Positions 28,554 through 38,347 of a stretch of DNA of 64,000 nucleotides are shown here, one piece after another. The stretch covers positions 248,001-312,000 of the forward strand of contig NZ_AORV01000065.1 of assembly GCF_000350485.1 (NCBI RefSeq), given 5' to 3'. Made by a program: the position numbers and the translations under genes. The notes under the pieces were generated by a model. That model saw only the letters and a list, made by a program, of their open reading frames with translations. It searched no databases and was not told the origin of the DNA. Numbering within the stretch: position 1 is the stretch's first letter; the number at the start of each line of letters is the position of its first letter. Origin of the DNA: Ruminiclostridium cellobioparum subsp. termitidis CT1112 (GTDB lineage: Bacteria; Bacillota; Clostridia; Acetivibrionales; DSM-1351).

Positions 28554-28918
28554 GACTACCTCCATTACTTATTTTAAATTTCTTTGCTCATACATTAGCC
28601 AAATCGAAAATTATATTAGGGAATGCTTTAATAACAACCTCTCAGGAAATTCCAGGTCATTATTTAATCATTCCTAAGTATATTTAATAAAACAGGATTA
28701 ATCTGTACAGTTACTGTTAACTTTCCGTTATTTTTAATAGATAGATAAAAGTTTTGTGTAAGATTCGGAATGATCTGAGAAAAACAATAAAAATGTAAAA
28801 TGAAAAGTAGTTCCAATAATTCTGGTATTATTGGCATGCTGCGAAAAATGCCTTCTTGTTTAATTTTCTCAGAAAACATTTTGGAGAATTTTTCTATTGA
28901 CCAGATTTATAATTTAAA
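28554..28918. other. Spacer between the surface-protein gene and dhaL
   Basis: AT-rich, presumably with the surface-protein promoter. A small hairpin at 28813-28834 (CCAATAAT with ATTATTGG, six-base loop) may be a weak terminator for the dha transcript; on that strand only a short T-rich tract follows. No gene is supported. Confidence 0.45.
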
Positions 28919-29563
28919 TTATTTCAATATATCTTCAATCTTTTTTGATATACCCGTAAAAATTACACCTATTGCCACCGCTCCTGCATCGGGATAGTTA
29001 AGGCTCCTCTCGCCCAGATAGCTGGCCCTGCCCTTTGATGCGACATAGGAACGGGTTTTTTCTCCCCCCTGAACTGCAGACACCGCTGCCAGCTTGGAAG
29101 CTTCGGAAATTGACAATCCTGAGTTTGCACTTATTCTCAGAGACTGTGCCGCCGGAATCAGTGCATCCAGCAAGGTCTTGTCCCCCAGCTTCGCCCCGCC
29201 CCTCTTTTGAATTCCTTCAACGGCACAATTGAGCATTTCCGCAATACCGTTGAGGTCCAAAGCTGCGGCTCCGGCAGAATATTTGGCAGCACTTCTGAAG
29301 GCCGAACCCCAAATTGGCCCTGAAGCCCCGCCGCAATACTCGGTGATGATCATACCGACATCCTTCAAAAAATGTCCGATACTCTCCCGTGACAGCTCGC
29401 CCGATCTGGCTTTAACCTCTCTGAAGCCTTTTGCCAGCGACATTCCAAAGTCACCATCCCCGGCAGCAGAATCAAGCTGGCAAAAGGGCACCTCGTTTTC
29501 AATAATGATATCTGTCATGGTTTCTATAATGATTTCAATATGTTTTACTGTAAGCACATCCAT
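28919..29563 (-). CDS. dhaL: Dihydroxyacetone kinase, DhaL (nucleotide-binding) subunit
   Basis: 214 residues, all-helical DhaL fold. DSAAGDGDFG provides the Asp residues that hold Mg-nucleotide, and CGGASGPIWGSAF is the second phosphate loop; GDKTLLDALIPA is the usual third motif. It phosphorylates the dihydroxyacetone bound to DhaK. GGAGTG precedes the ATG. No dhaM (PTS phosphoryl donor) is present in the window, so the donor may be ATP or a DhaM encoded elsewhere. Confidence 0.93.
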   Translation of the reverse strand: MDVLTVKHIEIIIETMTDIIIENEVPFCQLDSAAGDGDFGMSLAKGFREVKARSGELSRESIGHFLKDVGMIITEYCGGASGPIWGSAFRSAAKYSAGAAALDLNGIAEMLNCAVEGIQKRGGAKLGDKTLLDALIPAAQSLRISANSGLSISEASKLAAVSAVQGGEKTRSYVASKGRASYLGERSLNYPDAGAVAIGVIFTGISKKIEDILK

Positions 29564-29607
29564 TTACAACACTCCAATCTATATTTTTAGTTCCGGCGCA
29601 GACTCTG

Positions 29608-30606
29608 TCAGAGCAGCCCGAAAGCCGGCGTATCGGCAGGACTGTCCAGATAGGCCATAGTTTCGTCATCCAGCTTTAACAGTGAAATTGAAGCACCTGC
29701 CATATCTATTGCCGTCATATAGTTTCCCACGAAAGTCCGGTATACTTTTATTCCGTGCTGATCCAATATTTTTCCGGCGCTGTTGTTGAGTATATACAGT
29801 TCCTGCAGGGGCGTGGCTCCCAGCCCGTTGATCATAAGAGCTGCTTTTTCACCCCGAACCAGCGGCATATCTTCAAGAATCATGTCCAGCAATTTTTGTG
29901 CCAGATCATCGGAACCGGTGATTTTTTTCCTTTCGACACCCGGTTCACCGTGTATACCCACTCCAAATTCCAGCTCATCTTCAGCAAGGGTGAAGGTAGG
30001 CGTACCTTTGGCAGGAACGGTACAGGAGGTAAGAGCAAATCCTATTGAGCGGACATTTTCAGCCACCTTTTCGGCTATCCTTTTCACCTGGGGCAGTTCC
30101 AGACCTGTCTCTGCAGCGGCACCGGCTATCTTGTGCACAAAAACGGTACCGGCTACGCCCCTGCGGCCAACCGTATACAAACTGTTTTTTACCGCAACAT
30201 CATCCTCCACATATACTTTTTCTACTGCAATATCGTCATCTTCCTGTGCCATCTCGGCTGCCGCCTCAAAATTCAGCTTATCCCCGGTATAGTTCTTTAT
30301 AATGAGCAGTGTGCCCTTATCCGTTTTATTGTTTACAATGGCATTATATACCTGCACGGTTGACGGAGACGCAAAGACATCTCCGCAAACGGCCGCATCC
30401 AGCATGCCCTTGCCCACAAAACCTCCGTGAGCGGGTTCATGGCCGCTGCCGCCTCCACTTATCAGGCATACCTTGCTTTTATCGGGCTGTTTTCTCGATA
30501 AAACCCTGTATTTTGGATCAAAAACCAGGTAATCCGGATGGGCCCGTTCCATGCCCAGGCACATTTCATTTACAACTGCTTCAGGACTGTTAATAATTTT
30601 TTTCAT
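29608..30606 (-). CDS. dhaK: Dihydroxyacetone kinase, DhaK (substrate-binding) subunit
   Basis: 332 residues. SGGGSGHEPAHGGFVG is the DhaK signature and GIHGEPGVERKKI carries the His (near 215) that binds dihydroxyacetone covalently. With DhaL it makes dihydroxyacetone phosphate. ATG at 30606 has GGAGG upstream. It sits 52 bases after gldA and 44 before dhaL in one operon that turns glycerol into a glycolytic intermediate. Confidence 0.95.
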   Translation of the reverse strand: MKKIINSPEAVVNEMCLGMERAHPDYLVFDPKYRVLSRKQPDKSKVCLISGGGSGHEPAHGGFVGKGMLDAAVCGDVFASPSTVQVYNAIVNNKTDKGTLLIIKNYTGDKLNFEAAAEMAQEDDDIAVEKVYVEDDVAVKNSLYTVGRRGVAGTVFVHKIAGAAAETGLELPQVKRIAEKVAENVRSIGFALTSCTVPAKGTPTFTLAEDELEFGVGIHGEPGVERKKITGSDDLAQKLLDMILEDMPLVRGEKAALMINGLGATPLQELYILNNSAGKILDQHGIKVYRTFVGNYMTAIDMAGASISLLKLDDETMAYLDSPADTPAFGLL

Positions 30607-30658
30607 AGTAACCTCCATAGTATGTGAATAATCAGTATCAAGCCCTTGAATACCCTGC

Positions 30659-31741
30659 TTATGCTCCCAATTTATCTGCAACCAGGATAGCGGAATACAC
30701 ATCCTCCGGTGTCACTTTAAACGGCATGTTATGTATTGTCTCACCCTCGGCACAGGCCGCTCTGGCGACAAGCATCAGCTTTTCGGCGTCAGGCTCTGTG
30801 ACACCCACATCCTTGAGGCAGGTTGGCAGCCCTACGGTTTTAAAATATTTTATTATAGTGTTGATTTCTTCTTCGGGAGCATTTTCCAGTACAAGATGAA
30901 CCACTACCCCAAATGCCACTTTTTCCCCATGATAGTAATGGTGGGTATCCTCCAGCTGTGTAAGGCCGTCATGGATTGCGTGGCAGGCTGCAAGTCCGCT
31001 GCTTTCGAAGCCCAGACCGCTCAGAAGTATATTTGCCTCCACAATATTTTCAAGTGCCTGGGTGACAACTTTGGCCTCACAGGCAGCCTTTGCCTTGACC
31101 GAATCCTCCAGCAGCGTCTCATAGCAGGTTCTGGCTATTGCAAAAGCAGCTTTTGTGCTTTTGGCGCCCGACATGTTATCTGCATTTGCACGTACACAGG
31201 ACCTTGCTTCAAAGTATGTAGACATGGCATCACCCATACCTGCCACCAGAAATCTTACCGGCGCTTTTGCTATAATAGTTGTATCAACCAGTACAATGTC
31301 AGGGTTTTTATTCAGATGGAAATACTCCACAAATTCATGAGCTTCATTGTAAATTATGGCAAGTTTACTGGTGGGAGCATCGGTAGATGCAATGGTCGGT
31401 ACGATGATAACAGGCTTTTTACCGATGCAGGCTGCAGCCTTTGCCGTGTCGAGAGCCTTTCCCCCTCCAAGCCCGATGAATACACCGCAGCCGTTGTCTT
31501 CCGCCAGTTTCATCATGCGTTCAATTTCAGCCTTTGTACACTCTTCCTTAAACTCTCCATAAATAATTTTAAAAGGATTTTTTTTGATTGAATCATCCAG
31601 GTACTTCTGGACACGTGCCTGGTCATCTTTGGAAGCTACCAGCAGAGCACTGTCTGAAAATTCCAGTACCAGTTCGCCCAGTTCGGACAGCACATCCTGC
31701 CCCTGAATATACTTTGATGGCGAAATCATTATTTTTTTCAT
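30659..31741 (-). CDS. gldA: Glycerol dehydrogenase (NAD+, iron/zinc type)
   Basis: 360 residues. It oxidises glycerol to dihydroxyacetone. GLGGGKALDTAKA is the NAD-binding loop; metal ligands are the Asp of GMGDAMSTYFEA and the two His of ACHAIHDGL and YYHGEKVAFG. The ATG at 31741 was chosen (AAGGAG eight bases upstream) over an in-frame GTG nine bases earlier. It leads the gldA-dhaK-dhaL unit; 82 bases separate it from the epimerase gene, so read-through from upstream is possible. Confidence 0.95.
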   Translation of the reverse strand: MKKIMISPSKYIQGQDVLSELGELVLEFSDSALLVASKDDQARVQKYLDDSIKKNPFKIIYGEFKEECTKAEIERMMKLAEDNGCGVFIGLGGGKALDTAKAAACIGKKPVIIVPTIASTDAPTSKLAIIYNEAHEFVEYFHLNKNPDIVLVDTTIIAKAPVRFLVAGMGDAMSTYFEARSCVRANADNMSGAKSTKAAFAIARTCYETLLEDSVKAKAACEAKVVTQALENIVEANILLSGLGFESSGLAACHAIHDGLTQLEDTHHYYHGEKVAFGVVVHLVLENAPEEEINTIIKYFKTVGLPTCLKDVGVTEPDAEKLMLVARAACAEGETIHNMPFKVTPEDVYSAILVADKLGA

Positions 31742-31823
31742 ATCACACACTCCTTGTAAAATAAATTATTTACATAATATTAAATTGGTCTTTATATAAC
31801 TTAAACCTGGAATTTAATTTTGT

Positions 31824-32678
31824 TTATTTGTATCCGGCAATTGAAAACCTGAGCCAGAACCGCGCTGTTTCTCCCCGGGGCAATACCAAATGGCCTCCCG
31901 GCATATTAAGCCCGTTTACAGGTCCTGTCTGAGGCTCAACACACAAAAAACCCTTATTGCCTCCGCCGTTGTAAAGCACCCACTGTGTAAATTCCGGAGA
32001 AGCCTGGAATAAAACATCTCCCAGACGTGCAGCCTGGCTTTCAGCGGTATAATAATCCGAAATCACCTGTCCTTCGGAAACACAACCCTTCTTGAAACAG
32101 AGCTCACGTTCATTCAAAGCGCTGAGCTTTCCTGTGGGAAGATGACGTTCATCCCTTTCCCAGCGCTCTTTTATGGCTACTGAAAATTCCCCGGGTGCGG
32201 CAAAGCTGGTATGAAAGCCCAGCAATACCGGCATGTTGCAGCTGCCGTCGTTGAGTATCTCTATGTTTTGGGTGAGACCCTCCCTGTCAAGTTCAAAGGA
32301 TAACTTCATGGAAAAGTCAAAGGGGAACCATTTCCCTCTGTTTTTTAACAGGCATGTGGCACTTCTGTCTGTTACTTCAGCCGCCTCAAAGGGTGCATTG
32401 TACAGACTGCCATGCAGGTGGCTGCCTGTGTTGGGTTCGTTCACCGGCAGACGATATTTCCTGTTTTCGAACTTAAAAATGCCGTCTGCAGTCCTGTTTG
32501 GAGGGAAAAGCACCGGATTTCCGTACAGACATGGATTTTCCCTCAGCTGCTCAATATTATCCGGTGTGCGTAAAACCGGGAGACCTTTATATTCAAGTAA
32601 AATCAAATTCGCCCCGAAGGACGGCAATACTTCAGCCTCCCAGTCCTCAAAGCCCAAGTGTATACAATTTTCAAGCAT
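31824..32678 (-). CDS. Aldose 1-epimerase family protein
   Basis: 284 residues of the galactose-mutarotase fold. GSHLHG and LGFHTSF provide the two catalytic His and VEPQTGPVNG the catalytic Glu. It interconverts sugar anomers in the cytosol. It starts six bases after the DUF6259 gene's stop and is surely co-translated with it, so it probably serves the sugar released by that protein. Confidence 0.9.
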   Translation of the reverse strand: MLENCIHLGFEDWEAEVLPSFGANLILLEYKGLPVLRTPDNIEQLRENPCLYGNPVLFPPNRTADGIFKFENRKYRLPVNEPNTGSHLHGSLYNAPFEAAEVTDRSATCLLKNRGKWFPFDFSMKLSFELDREGLTQNIEILNDGSCNMPVLLGFHTSFAAPGEFSVAIKERWERDERHLPTGKLSALNERELCFKKGCVSEGQVISDYYTAESQAARLGDVLFQASPEFTQWVLYNGGGNKGFLCVEPQTGPVNGLNMPGGHLVLPRGETARFWLRFSIAGYK

Positions 32679-32684
32679 AGGTTT

Positions 32685-34673
32685 TCAGCCTTTCCAGGGC
32701 AGGCAGGTCACAGCCTGTGAAGCCAGCTTTACTGTCTGACCGCATACTGTAAACTCCGCGGGTATGTCTGAATCGTTCCAGAGTACCAGCAGGATTTGTC
32801 GGTCTGCATTTTCATACTGGGTCATGCGTACTTTTTCCGGTAAAACAGGAGTATGCCTGCACACAAAACGCCCCCTGTAGAAAAAATCCCTGTACATTTT
32901 TTTCAGCTCCAGCAGCTTTTTAACATAGGCCGCATAATCTGGCAAATCACTGATTATGGACTTTCTGCCCCGGTATATTGAAACGTCGAACCGGAAACCG
33001 TAGGCAAATGAATAGTTGAGTATCCTTTTGAAATCCTCCCGGTCATCGTGCAGAAATCTGTCCGACATGATGGGCTCGGGAAAAGTCCTCAGAAACATAT
33101 CGGGAAAAGCAGTCTCGCCATAAAAATTACCGTACTGGCAGCCGTGATGGTAATGAACGTGGGGTGCAAAAGCGTCAACGCACTGCTCAGTTCCGTAAGC
33201 CACTTCCGGCCCGCACAGCCTGACTATGGCATCCATATTTTCAATGCGCCATTTTGCCTCGGTATCACCGCGTTTTCCATGCTTATGTGTTTCATCAAAG
33301 CAGATTTTCGGCAGATGTCCCCCCATCTGGTCATAAAATATGGAGTCGGGACCGAAGGAAAGCTTTGTCCTTCCATTTTCCAGCAGCTTCTCCTGCCACT
33401 GTTCCGTTGCCTGGCAGGCCGATACAAAGCTCTTGTACCCATAGCTCCGCAGCAGCATGCCATCGTTTGAAAACTGGTAGTGCTCACGGTATTCATTGAG
33501 GTCTATATCCTTGCGGCAGATCTCCCTGCCGGTTTCCTGATAATAGTCGGTAGTTATATCGATAAGGACCCCGTTGGTGTAGAGTGCCACATGCCCTCCC
33601 ATCTGACGCACCTGTGCGATGGCGTCCTTCAAGCCCTGCTCTCCGCCCAGCTCCGGGTCGGCCTCATACCGGGGATAGCCGTTGTCAAACCGTCCCTTCC
33701 ACCAGCCAAACACCAGCAGTGTATTGAGTCCGTATTTCATACCCTCCTCATAAATACGGGGCAAATCCCCATACCTGAAAAATACCTCGCCATACTGGTG
33801 CCTCAGTATTATTCTCTGCCAGCCCGGCATATCCTGAACCCACTCAGGTTTTTCAGGCACTGAATACCAGTTGCCTCTGGCCCAGTTCCCGTAGATATCG
33901 GAGCCTGTTCTCCAGTCCCCCTCGTTCAATGAGATTACAGAGTGCGCGCTTTCCAGCCTTTCTCCCGGTTGAACCAGCATATAGTTGGAAATCGAAAGAA
34001 TCATCCTTTTCCCGGAGCCTCGCGGATTCAACCCCGCCGCCAGAGTAGCAGATCGGAATTGATTGTCATGGCGGCCCACATACAGGAAATGCCCTCCGCT
34101 TTCCACACCGGACCAGCACATTGCCGCATCGCAGGGATACTGCACCACATTCCATATTTCATTGTAGTCTGCCGCCATATACTCGCTGTGTGATTTTTTA
34201 AGAGTTTCCCACGGGTTTATGATTTTCTCCCCCAGCCCGTTCATCTTGTAATAGATGTCCTTTTCGCGCTCAAGAGAAGCGATTGAGGACAGTTCCACAA
34301 ATGGAAGCTGCAACTCATTGAGCCTTGCTCCGCTTTGGTTTTCTGCTTCGGCCCACATTTCCAGCGACTCATATGTGTGGACCGCGGCTTTTATATGAAT
34401 TTTGAGCTTTACATCAAATACCCGCCCGTCATCACCTGTCAACTGAGGATAACTTATTATGATTTCATCTTTAAATTTTTCGGCAGTACCTTTTTGCTTT
34501 GAAGAACGTATTGTCATGGAACGGTAATATCCGTCATCCATGTGACAACGCCAGAAATCAGCCTGCTCCCTGTTTTCAAGCGGAAGCTCCCTTGCCGACC
34601 ATATTATCCGGCTTCCGTCACCGCTGATCTGTAACTGCAATTTACCTGCCTCCAACGTCTCGTATTGATACAT
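32685..34673 (-). CDS. DUF6259 protein, probable (beta/alpha)8 glycoside hydrolase
   Basis: 662 residues without a signal peptide, so cytoplasmic. An N-terminal beta-sandwich (~1-270) precedes a barrel-like part: GLNTLLVFGWWKGRFDNGYP, GGHVALYTNGVLID, DSIFYDQMGGHLPKICFD and YGTEQCVDAFAPHVHYH sit where GH-type active-site strands would be, with Asp and Glu candidates in FYDQ and GTEQ. The C-terminus is a small beta domain. No CAZy family can be assigned. ATG at 34673 has GGAGG eight bases upstream. It is followed by an epimerase and preceded by a sugar importer, suggesting intracellular cleavage of imported oligosaccharides. Confidence 0.75.
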   Translation of the reverse strand: MYQYETLEAGKLQLQISGDGSRIIWSARELPLENREQADFWRCHMDDGYYRSMTIRSSKQKGTAEKFKDEIIISYPQLTGDDGRVFDVKLKIHIKAAVHTYESLEMWAEAENQSGARLNELQLPFVELSSIASLEREKDIYYKMNGLGEKIINPWETLKKSHSEYMAADYNEIWNVVQYPCDAAMCWSGVESGGHFLYVGRHDNQFRSATLAAGLNPRGSGKRMILSISNYMLVQPGERLESAHSVISLNEGDWRTGSDIYGNWARGNWYSVPEKPEWVQDMPGWQRIILRHQYGEVFFRYGDLPRIYEEGMKYGLNTLLVFGWWKGRFDNGYPRYEADPELGGEQGLKDAIAQVRQMGGHVALYTNGVLIDITTDYYQETGREICRKDIDLNEYREHYQFSNDGMLLRSYGYKSFVSACQATEQWQEKLLENGRTKLSFGPDSIFYDQMGGHLPKICFDETHKHGKRGDTEAKWRIENMDAIVRLCGPEVAYGTEQCVDAFAPHVHYHHGCQYGNFYGETAFPDMFLRTFPEPIMSDRFLHDDREDFKRILNYSFAYGFRFDVSIYRGRKSIISDLPDYAAYVKKLLELKKMYRDFFYRGRFVCRHTPVLPEKVRMTQYENADRQILLVLWNDSDIPAEFTVCGQTVKLASQAVTCLPWKG

Positions 34674-34693
34674 GTTCTTATCCTCCAAAAATT

Positions 34694-34785
34694 TGTCTCA
34701 TTTTGAGAGCCTGTTTAATGTCTGCTGCAAAATCCGACAAAATGGCGGGTGCAATGAGACTTTAAACAGGCTCTGAGACAGCCCC
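34694..34785 (-). repeat. Hairpin element with GGGGCTGTCTCA end (family copy b), likely terminator
   Basis: TGTCTCA and GAGCCTGTTTAA (34694-34718) pair with TTAAACAGGCTC and TGAGACA (34762-34780); the left side has six extra bases. Read on the reverse strand it lies just after the solute-binding protein gene and is followed by AATTTTT, so it can terminate the importer transcript before the DUF6259 gene. Confidence 0.6.
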
Positions 34786-34807
34786 GCTTTACTTGATTAC
34801 GATATCT

Positions 34808-36358
34808 CTATTTCTGTGAGTTGTAAGCGGCTGTTGCTTCCTGCTCCCACTCTTTTCCGCCCTCATTTTCCCAGCGGGCTATGGCTTTCTTATATTCCTC
34901 TTCCAGATTTCCCTTTGTTGATATAAGCTGACAGAATACTTCCTTTTCTACAGTCTTTAAATTCGCTCCGTAATTGGTGTCTGCTTCAAAGGATGTGTAG
35001 ATGAAAGGCCATTCTATTGTACACATTGCATCGGCCATTTCCACGCCCTGTTTGGTCTGTGCATTAAATGTACGGCGTTCGGTGGTTATCTTTGGTCTGA
35101 TGAAATCGGAATAAACAAACACTCCGTCATTTCTGTTGGTTGTGCTGTCGTCATATGGTTTAATCATCTCATAGGTGCCGGCAGCTTTGTCGACCCAATT
35201 AAAGTGCTTGCCTTCAACACCCAGACGGAGAAGAGCATTTCCATCTTCGGTCAGGAAGAAATCAATAAGCTTTACGGCTGCGGCAGGATTCTTGCAGGTG
35301 GAACTTACAACAACACTCGGTGTATAGCTGGGATAGATTTTCCCCTGGGCCGCCTGGCCTGTGGGCCCTTTTATTGCTGCAAAATCAAAGGTAGGCACAG
35401 GATTTTCGGTGTAGCGGGAAGGCATCCAGTTATTAGTCGGTCCCGGGCACTGGAAGTCAAAAGCTCCTACCTTACCGTTCCACAGCTTGCCAAAGGAGTC
35501 CATTGTGGGGATGGTGGCAAAATCGGGATCCATTACCCCGTTCTGGTACAGCTTCTGGAAATATTTAATGGCATCCAGGAAGTTTTTATGCTTCAAGCCT
35601 GTGGTTACAGTACCGTCGTCCAGTTGGACGGGACGCAGACCGTTCATGTTCGCTGCAATACCATAGGCCCCCAGTATGCTGGTGAAATTGTTCCAGTTGC
35701 CTACTATGGAAGCACCAAGTCCTAATGTGTCATTTTTTCCGTTGCCATCCGGGTCATTGAAAGTAAAAGCATAGAGTACGTCATACAGGCTGTCCAGATC
35801 GGTAGGCATTTCCTTGCCGACTTTTTTCAACCAGTCGGTACGGATATTCATATTCTGTGCATAATCGTGATCGGCGTTGAACAGTGCATATACTTTTCCG
35901 TCCTTGTTTAAGGGATGGCTGGCAAGCACTTCTCCAAGATTGTCCTGAATTGACTTTGCATCCTTAACATATTCCGTCAGGTCGGACAGCATCCCGTTTT
36001 GTTTTAACTGTTCGGCGTCAGATATGGTCGACGCCCAAAAGATGTCAGGTAGAGTTTTTGCTGCGATCAAGGTATTTAGCTTTGAGGCTGAATCAGCCAG
36101 TGAAACATAGGTTACCTTCAAACTGCTGTTGGTCTTGTTTTCGATTTCCTTCAATACTGAGTTGGTATCCGGCGGAGAATTGTCACCTACCACCAGCATG
36201 CTTAATTCAGCAGGACCAGCTGCTGATGCAGAAGCCGTCTGCCCAGCCGAAGCACCGGAGCTTCCTGAATTTTCCGAAGGTGAACCCCCGCAGGCACTCA
36301 TTGTAAATGCTATTACGGCAACAAGTGCTGCGCTTATAATTCTTTGAATCCTTTTCAT
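34808..36358 (-). CDS. Extracellular sugar-binding lipoprotein, LplA/YtcQ type
   Basis: 516 residues. A lipoprotein signal peptide ends in FTMSAC with lipidated Cys23, followed by a Gly/Ser/Ala-rich linker. The mature part has the two-lobed family-1-type solute-binding fold; DPDGNGKNDTLGLG is the calcium-like loop seen in LplA/YtcQ proteins. It captures oligosaccharides outside the membrane for the two permeases downstream-encoded upstream of it on the same strand. ATG at 36358 follows AAGGAGAG. Confidence 0.92.
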   Translation of the reverse strand: MKRIQRIISAALVAVIAFTMSACGGSPSENSGSSGASAGQTASASAAGPAELSMLVVGDNSPPDTNSVLKEIENKTNSSLKVTYVSLADSASKLNTLIAAKTLPDIFWASTISDAEQLKQNGMLSDLTEYVKDAKSIQDNLGEVLASHPLNKDGKVYALFNADHDYAQNMNIRTDWLKKVGKEMPTDLDSLYDVLYAFTFNDPDGNGKNDTLGLGASIVGNWNNFTSILGAYGIAANMNGLRPVQLDDGTVTTGLKHKNFLDAIKYFQKLYQNGVMDPDFATIPTMDSFGKLWNGKVGAFDFQCPGPTNNWMPSRYTENPVPTFDFAAIKGPTGQAAQGKIYPSYTPSVVVSSTCKNPAAAVKLIDFFLTEDGNALLRLGVEGKHFNWVDKAAGTYEMIKPYDDSTTNRNDGVFVYSDFIRPKITTERRTFNAQTKQGVEMADAMCTIEWPFIYTSFEADTNYGANLKTVEKEVFCQLISTKGNLEEEYKKAIARWENEGGKEWEQEATAAYNSQK

Positions 36359-36433
36359 ACGCTCTCTCCTTAACAATTATTTTTTTGGTTATTTGTAAAA
36401 CACCAAAACCCATTTGCAGGTTTCAGCATAATA

Positions 36434-37312
36434 TTATCCCTTCACCGCGCCGGTGGTTATGCCGGTTGTATAGTATTTTTGCAGGTACGGGTATACGATC
36501 AGTATAGGTATTACAGAAACCGATATGGTTACCATTTTCAGAGTTTCCTCCGTCACCCTGGCAGCATCGCTGATGCCCTGTATGCCCGAAAGTACCGCTC
36601 CTGAACCCGCCGAGGAAAACAGGTTTCTCAAGTAAACCTGCAAGATCTGAAGACTGTTGTTGTTAATGTAAAGGACTCCATCCAGATACGCATTCCAGTT
36701 GCTGACCCCGTAGAACATACCGACTGCTGCCAGAGTGGGAGTCGAAATGGGAAGAATTATACGGAACAGAACGGTTATGGGATTGGCTCCGTCAATTCTC
36801 GCAGATTCCTCCAGACTTGCCGGAATGGATTGGAAATAGTTTCTCATGATGAACAGGTTGTAGGCACTCATTGCGTTTGGTATAACCAGCGCCCAGAAAG
36901 TATCAATCATATGAAGGTCGTTTACAAGAAGATATGTAGGAATCATGCCGCCGTTGAACAGCATTGTAAAGAATATGGCAATACATAGGAACTTTCTGCC
37001 TTTCAGGCGCGACAATGAAAGAGGATAAGCCAGCATGGCCGTCAGTATAACACTGAGCAGGGTTCCCACTGCAGTCCTTGCTATGGTATTCCAGTACGCG
37101 TTATACAGCTGCGGCTGTTTCAGCACCAGTTCATAGCCTGTAATGTCCAGGCCCTTGGGCAGGAAGAACAGTCCTCCTGCCGACGCCCTCTGGGAATCGC
37201 TTATAGAGTACATTAAAACATGCCAGAAAGGGTATATTGTAATAAACGCGATCAGGAACAAGGCCACACCGTTTATGATCATTCCGATTATTTCTGCTTT
37301 TGACTTTTTCAT
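36434..37312 (-). CDS. Sugar ABC transporter permease, YtcP/LplC type
   Basis: 292 residues, six membrane helices. The EAA loop SLEESARIDGANPITVLFRIILPI contacts the ATPase; STPTLAAVGMFYGVSNWN follows as in CUT1 permeases. AAGGAGG before the ATG overlaps the end of the partner permease gene. No ATPase gene is in the operon; in this transporter group a shared MsmX-like ATPase encoded elsewhere is usual. Confidence 0.95.
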   Translation of the reverse strand: MKKSKAEIIGMIINGVALFLIAFITIYPFWHVLMYSISDSQRASAGGLFFLPKGLDITGYELVLKQPQLYNAYWNTIARTAVGTLLSVILTAMLAYPLSLSRLKGRKFLCIAIFFTMLFNGGMIPTYLLVNDLHMIDTFWALVIPNAMSAYNLFIMRNYFQSIPASLEESARIDGANPITVLFRIILPISTPTLAAVGMFYGVSNWNAYLDGVLYINNNSLQILQVYLRNLFSSAGSGAVLSGIQGISDAARVTEETLKMVTISVSVIPILIVYPYLQKYYTTGITTGAVKG

Positions 37313-37322
37313 GGTATCCTCC

Positions 37323-38270
37323 TTAGATCATGCTGCTATCAGGATCAGTTTTTTTAGCGATAGCATTTGTTATGATAACCAGCACAAGACCGATCACGGA
37401 CTGGAACAGACCTGCGGCAGTAGCAAGCGCAAATTGTTTGTTTTGAAGTCCCACGCGGTACACAAATGTGTCTATGATATCGGCTACAGGATTTACCATA
37501 GGATTGGTTATGGCAAAAATCTGGTCAAAACCAGCATACATAACCTCACCGACACGGAACATCAGAAGTACGATTATTGTGGATTTTATACAGGGAAGTG
37601 TTATATGTATCAGCTGGCGCCATTTTCCCGCGCCGTCAATGGAAGCTGCCTCATACAGCTGATCGTCAATTCCCATAAGGGCTGCCAGGTAAACGATTGT
37701 ACCCATACCTGCATTTTTCCAAACATGGGACCAAACAATCACCGATTGAAAGCTGTCCACATCTGTCAGGAGGTTGGGAAGCTGTCCGGTATATCCTATA
37801 AAATTGGCTATTTCACGTATTCCGCCCATACTTGGAGAAAACAGTGCGTACATCAGACCATTTATTACCACCCATGAAACAAAGTTCGGCAGGATAACCG
37901 AAGTCTGGATAAATTTTTTGCAATTGCGGCTGTTCACCTCATTTATCATCAAAGACAGTATAATCGGTATTGGAAAGCCGATAACCAGCTTCTGCAGGCT
38001 GATTACAATGTTGTTATACAATGCTCTTTGAAATCCGATCTGGGAAATAAGTTTGCTGAAATTGTCAAATCCCACCCAGGTGGAATTGTCGGGATTAAAA
38101 ATGTTATAGTTTTGAAAAGCAATTGATACGCCATACATCGGTATGTACTTGAAAACAAGAAAATAAAGAAGCCCCGGAACCATAAGAAGATAAAGCATAT
38201 ATTCACTTCTCATATAGGAAAAGATTCCCCGTTTTTTAGGAACAGCGAGTGGCCTGGTCTGAATTGACAT
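37323..38270 (-). CDS. Sugar ABC transporter permease, LplB type
   Basis: 315 residues, six membrane helices after a cytoplasmic start. The MVPGLLYFLVFKYIPMYG segment and the EAA loop YEAASIDGAGKWRQLIHITLP are characteristic. First gene of the importer operon, RBS AGAGGAG, transcribed from the promoter at 38348-38376, whose spacer holds a perfect palindrome. Forms the channel with the YtcP-type permease. Confidence 0.95.
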   Translation of the reverse strand: MSIQTRPLAVPKKRGIFSYMRSEYMLYLLMVPGLLYFLVFKYIPMYGVSIAFQNYNIFNPDNSTWVGFDNFSKLISQIGFQRALYNNIVISLQKLVIGFPIPIILSLMINEVNSRNCKKFIQTSVILPNFVSWVVINGLMYALFSPSMGGIREIANFIGYTGQLPNLLTDVDSFQSVIVWSHVWKNAGMGTIVYLAALMGIDDQLYEAASIDGAGKWRQLIHITLPCIKSTIIVLLMFRVGEVMYAGFDQIFAITNPMVNPVADIIDTFVYRVGLQNKQFALATAAGLFQSVIGLVLVIITNAIAKKTDPDSSMI

Positions 38271-38347
38271 TTTTGTTTCTCCTCTCTGGAACTAAAAATT
38301 GCATAAATAATATAGAGTTTTTGAGATGTAAATTGTTGATATTTCAT

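Noticed and set aside
30731-31591. 286-codon forward frame
   Set aside because: Antisense shadow of gldA; rich in Cys and Phe without a motif.
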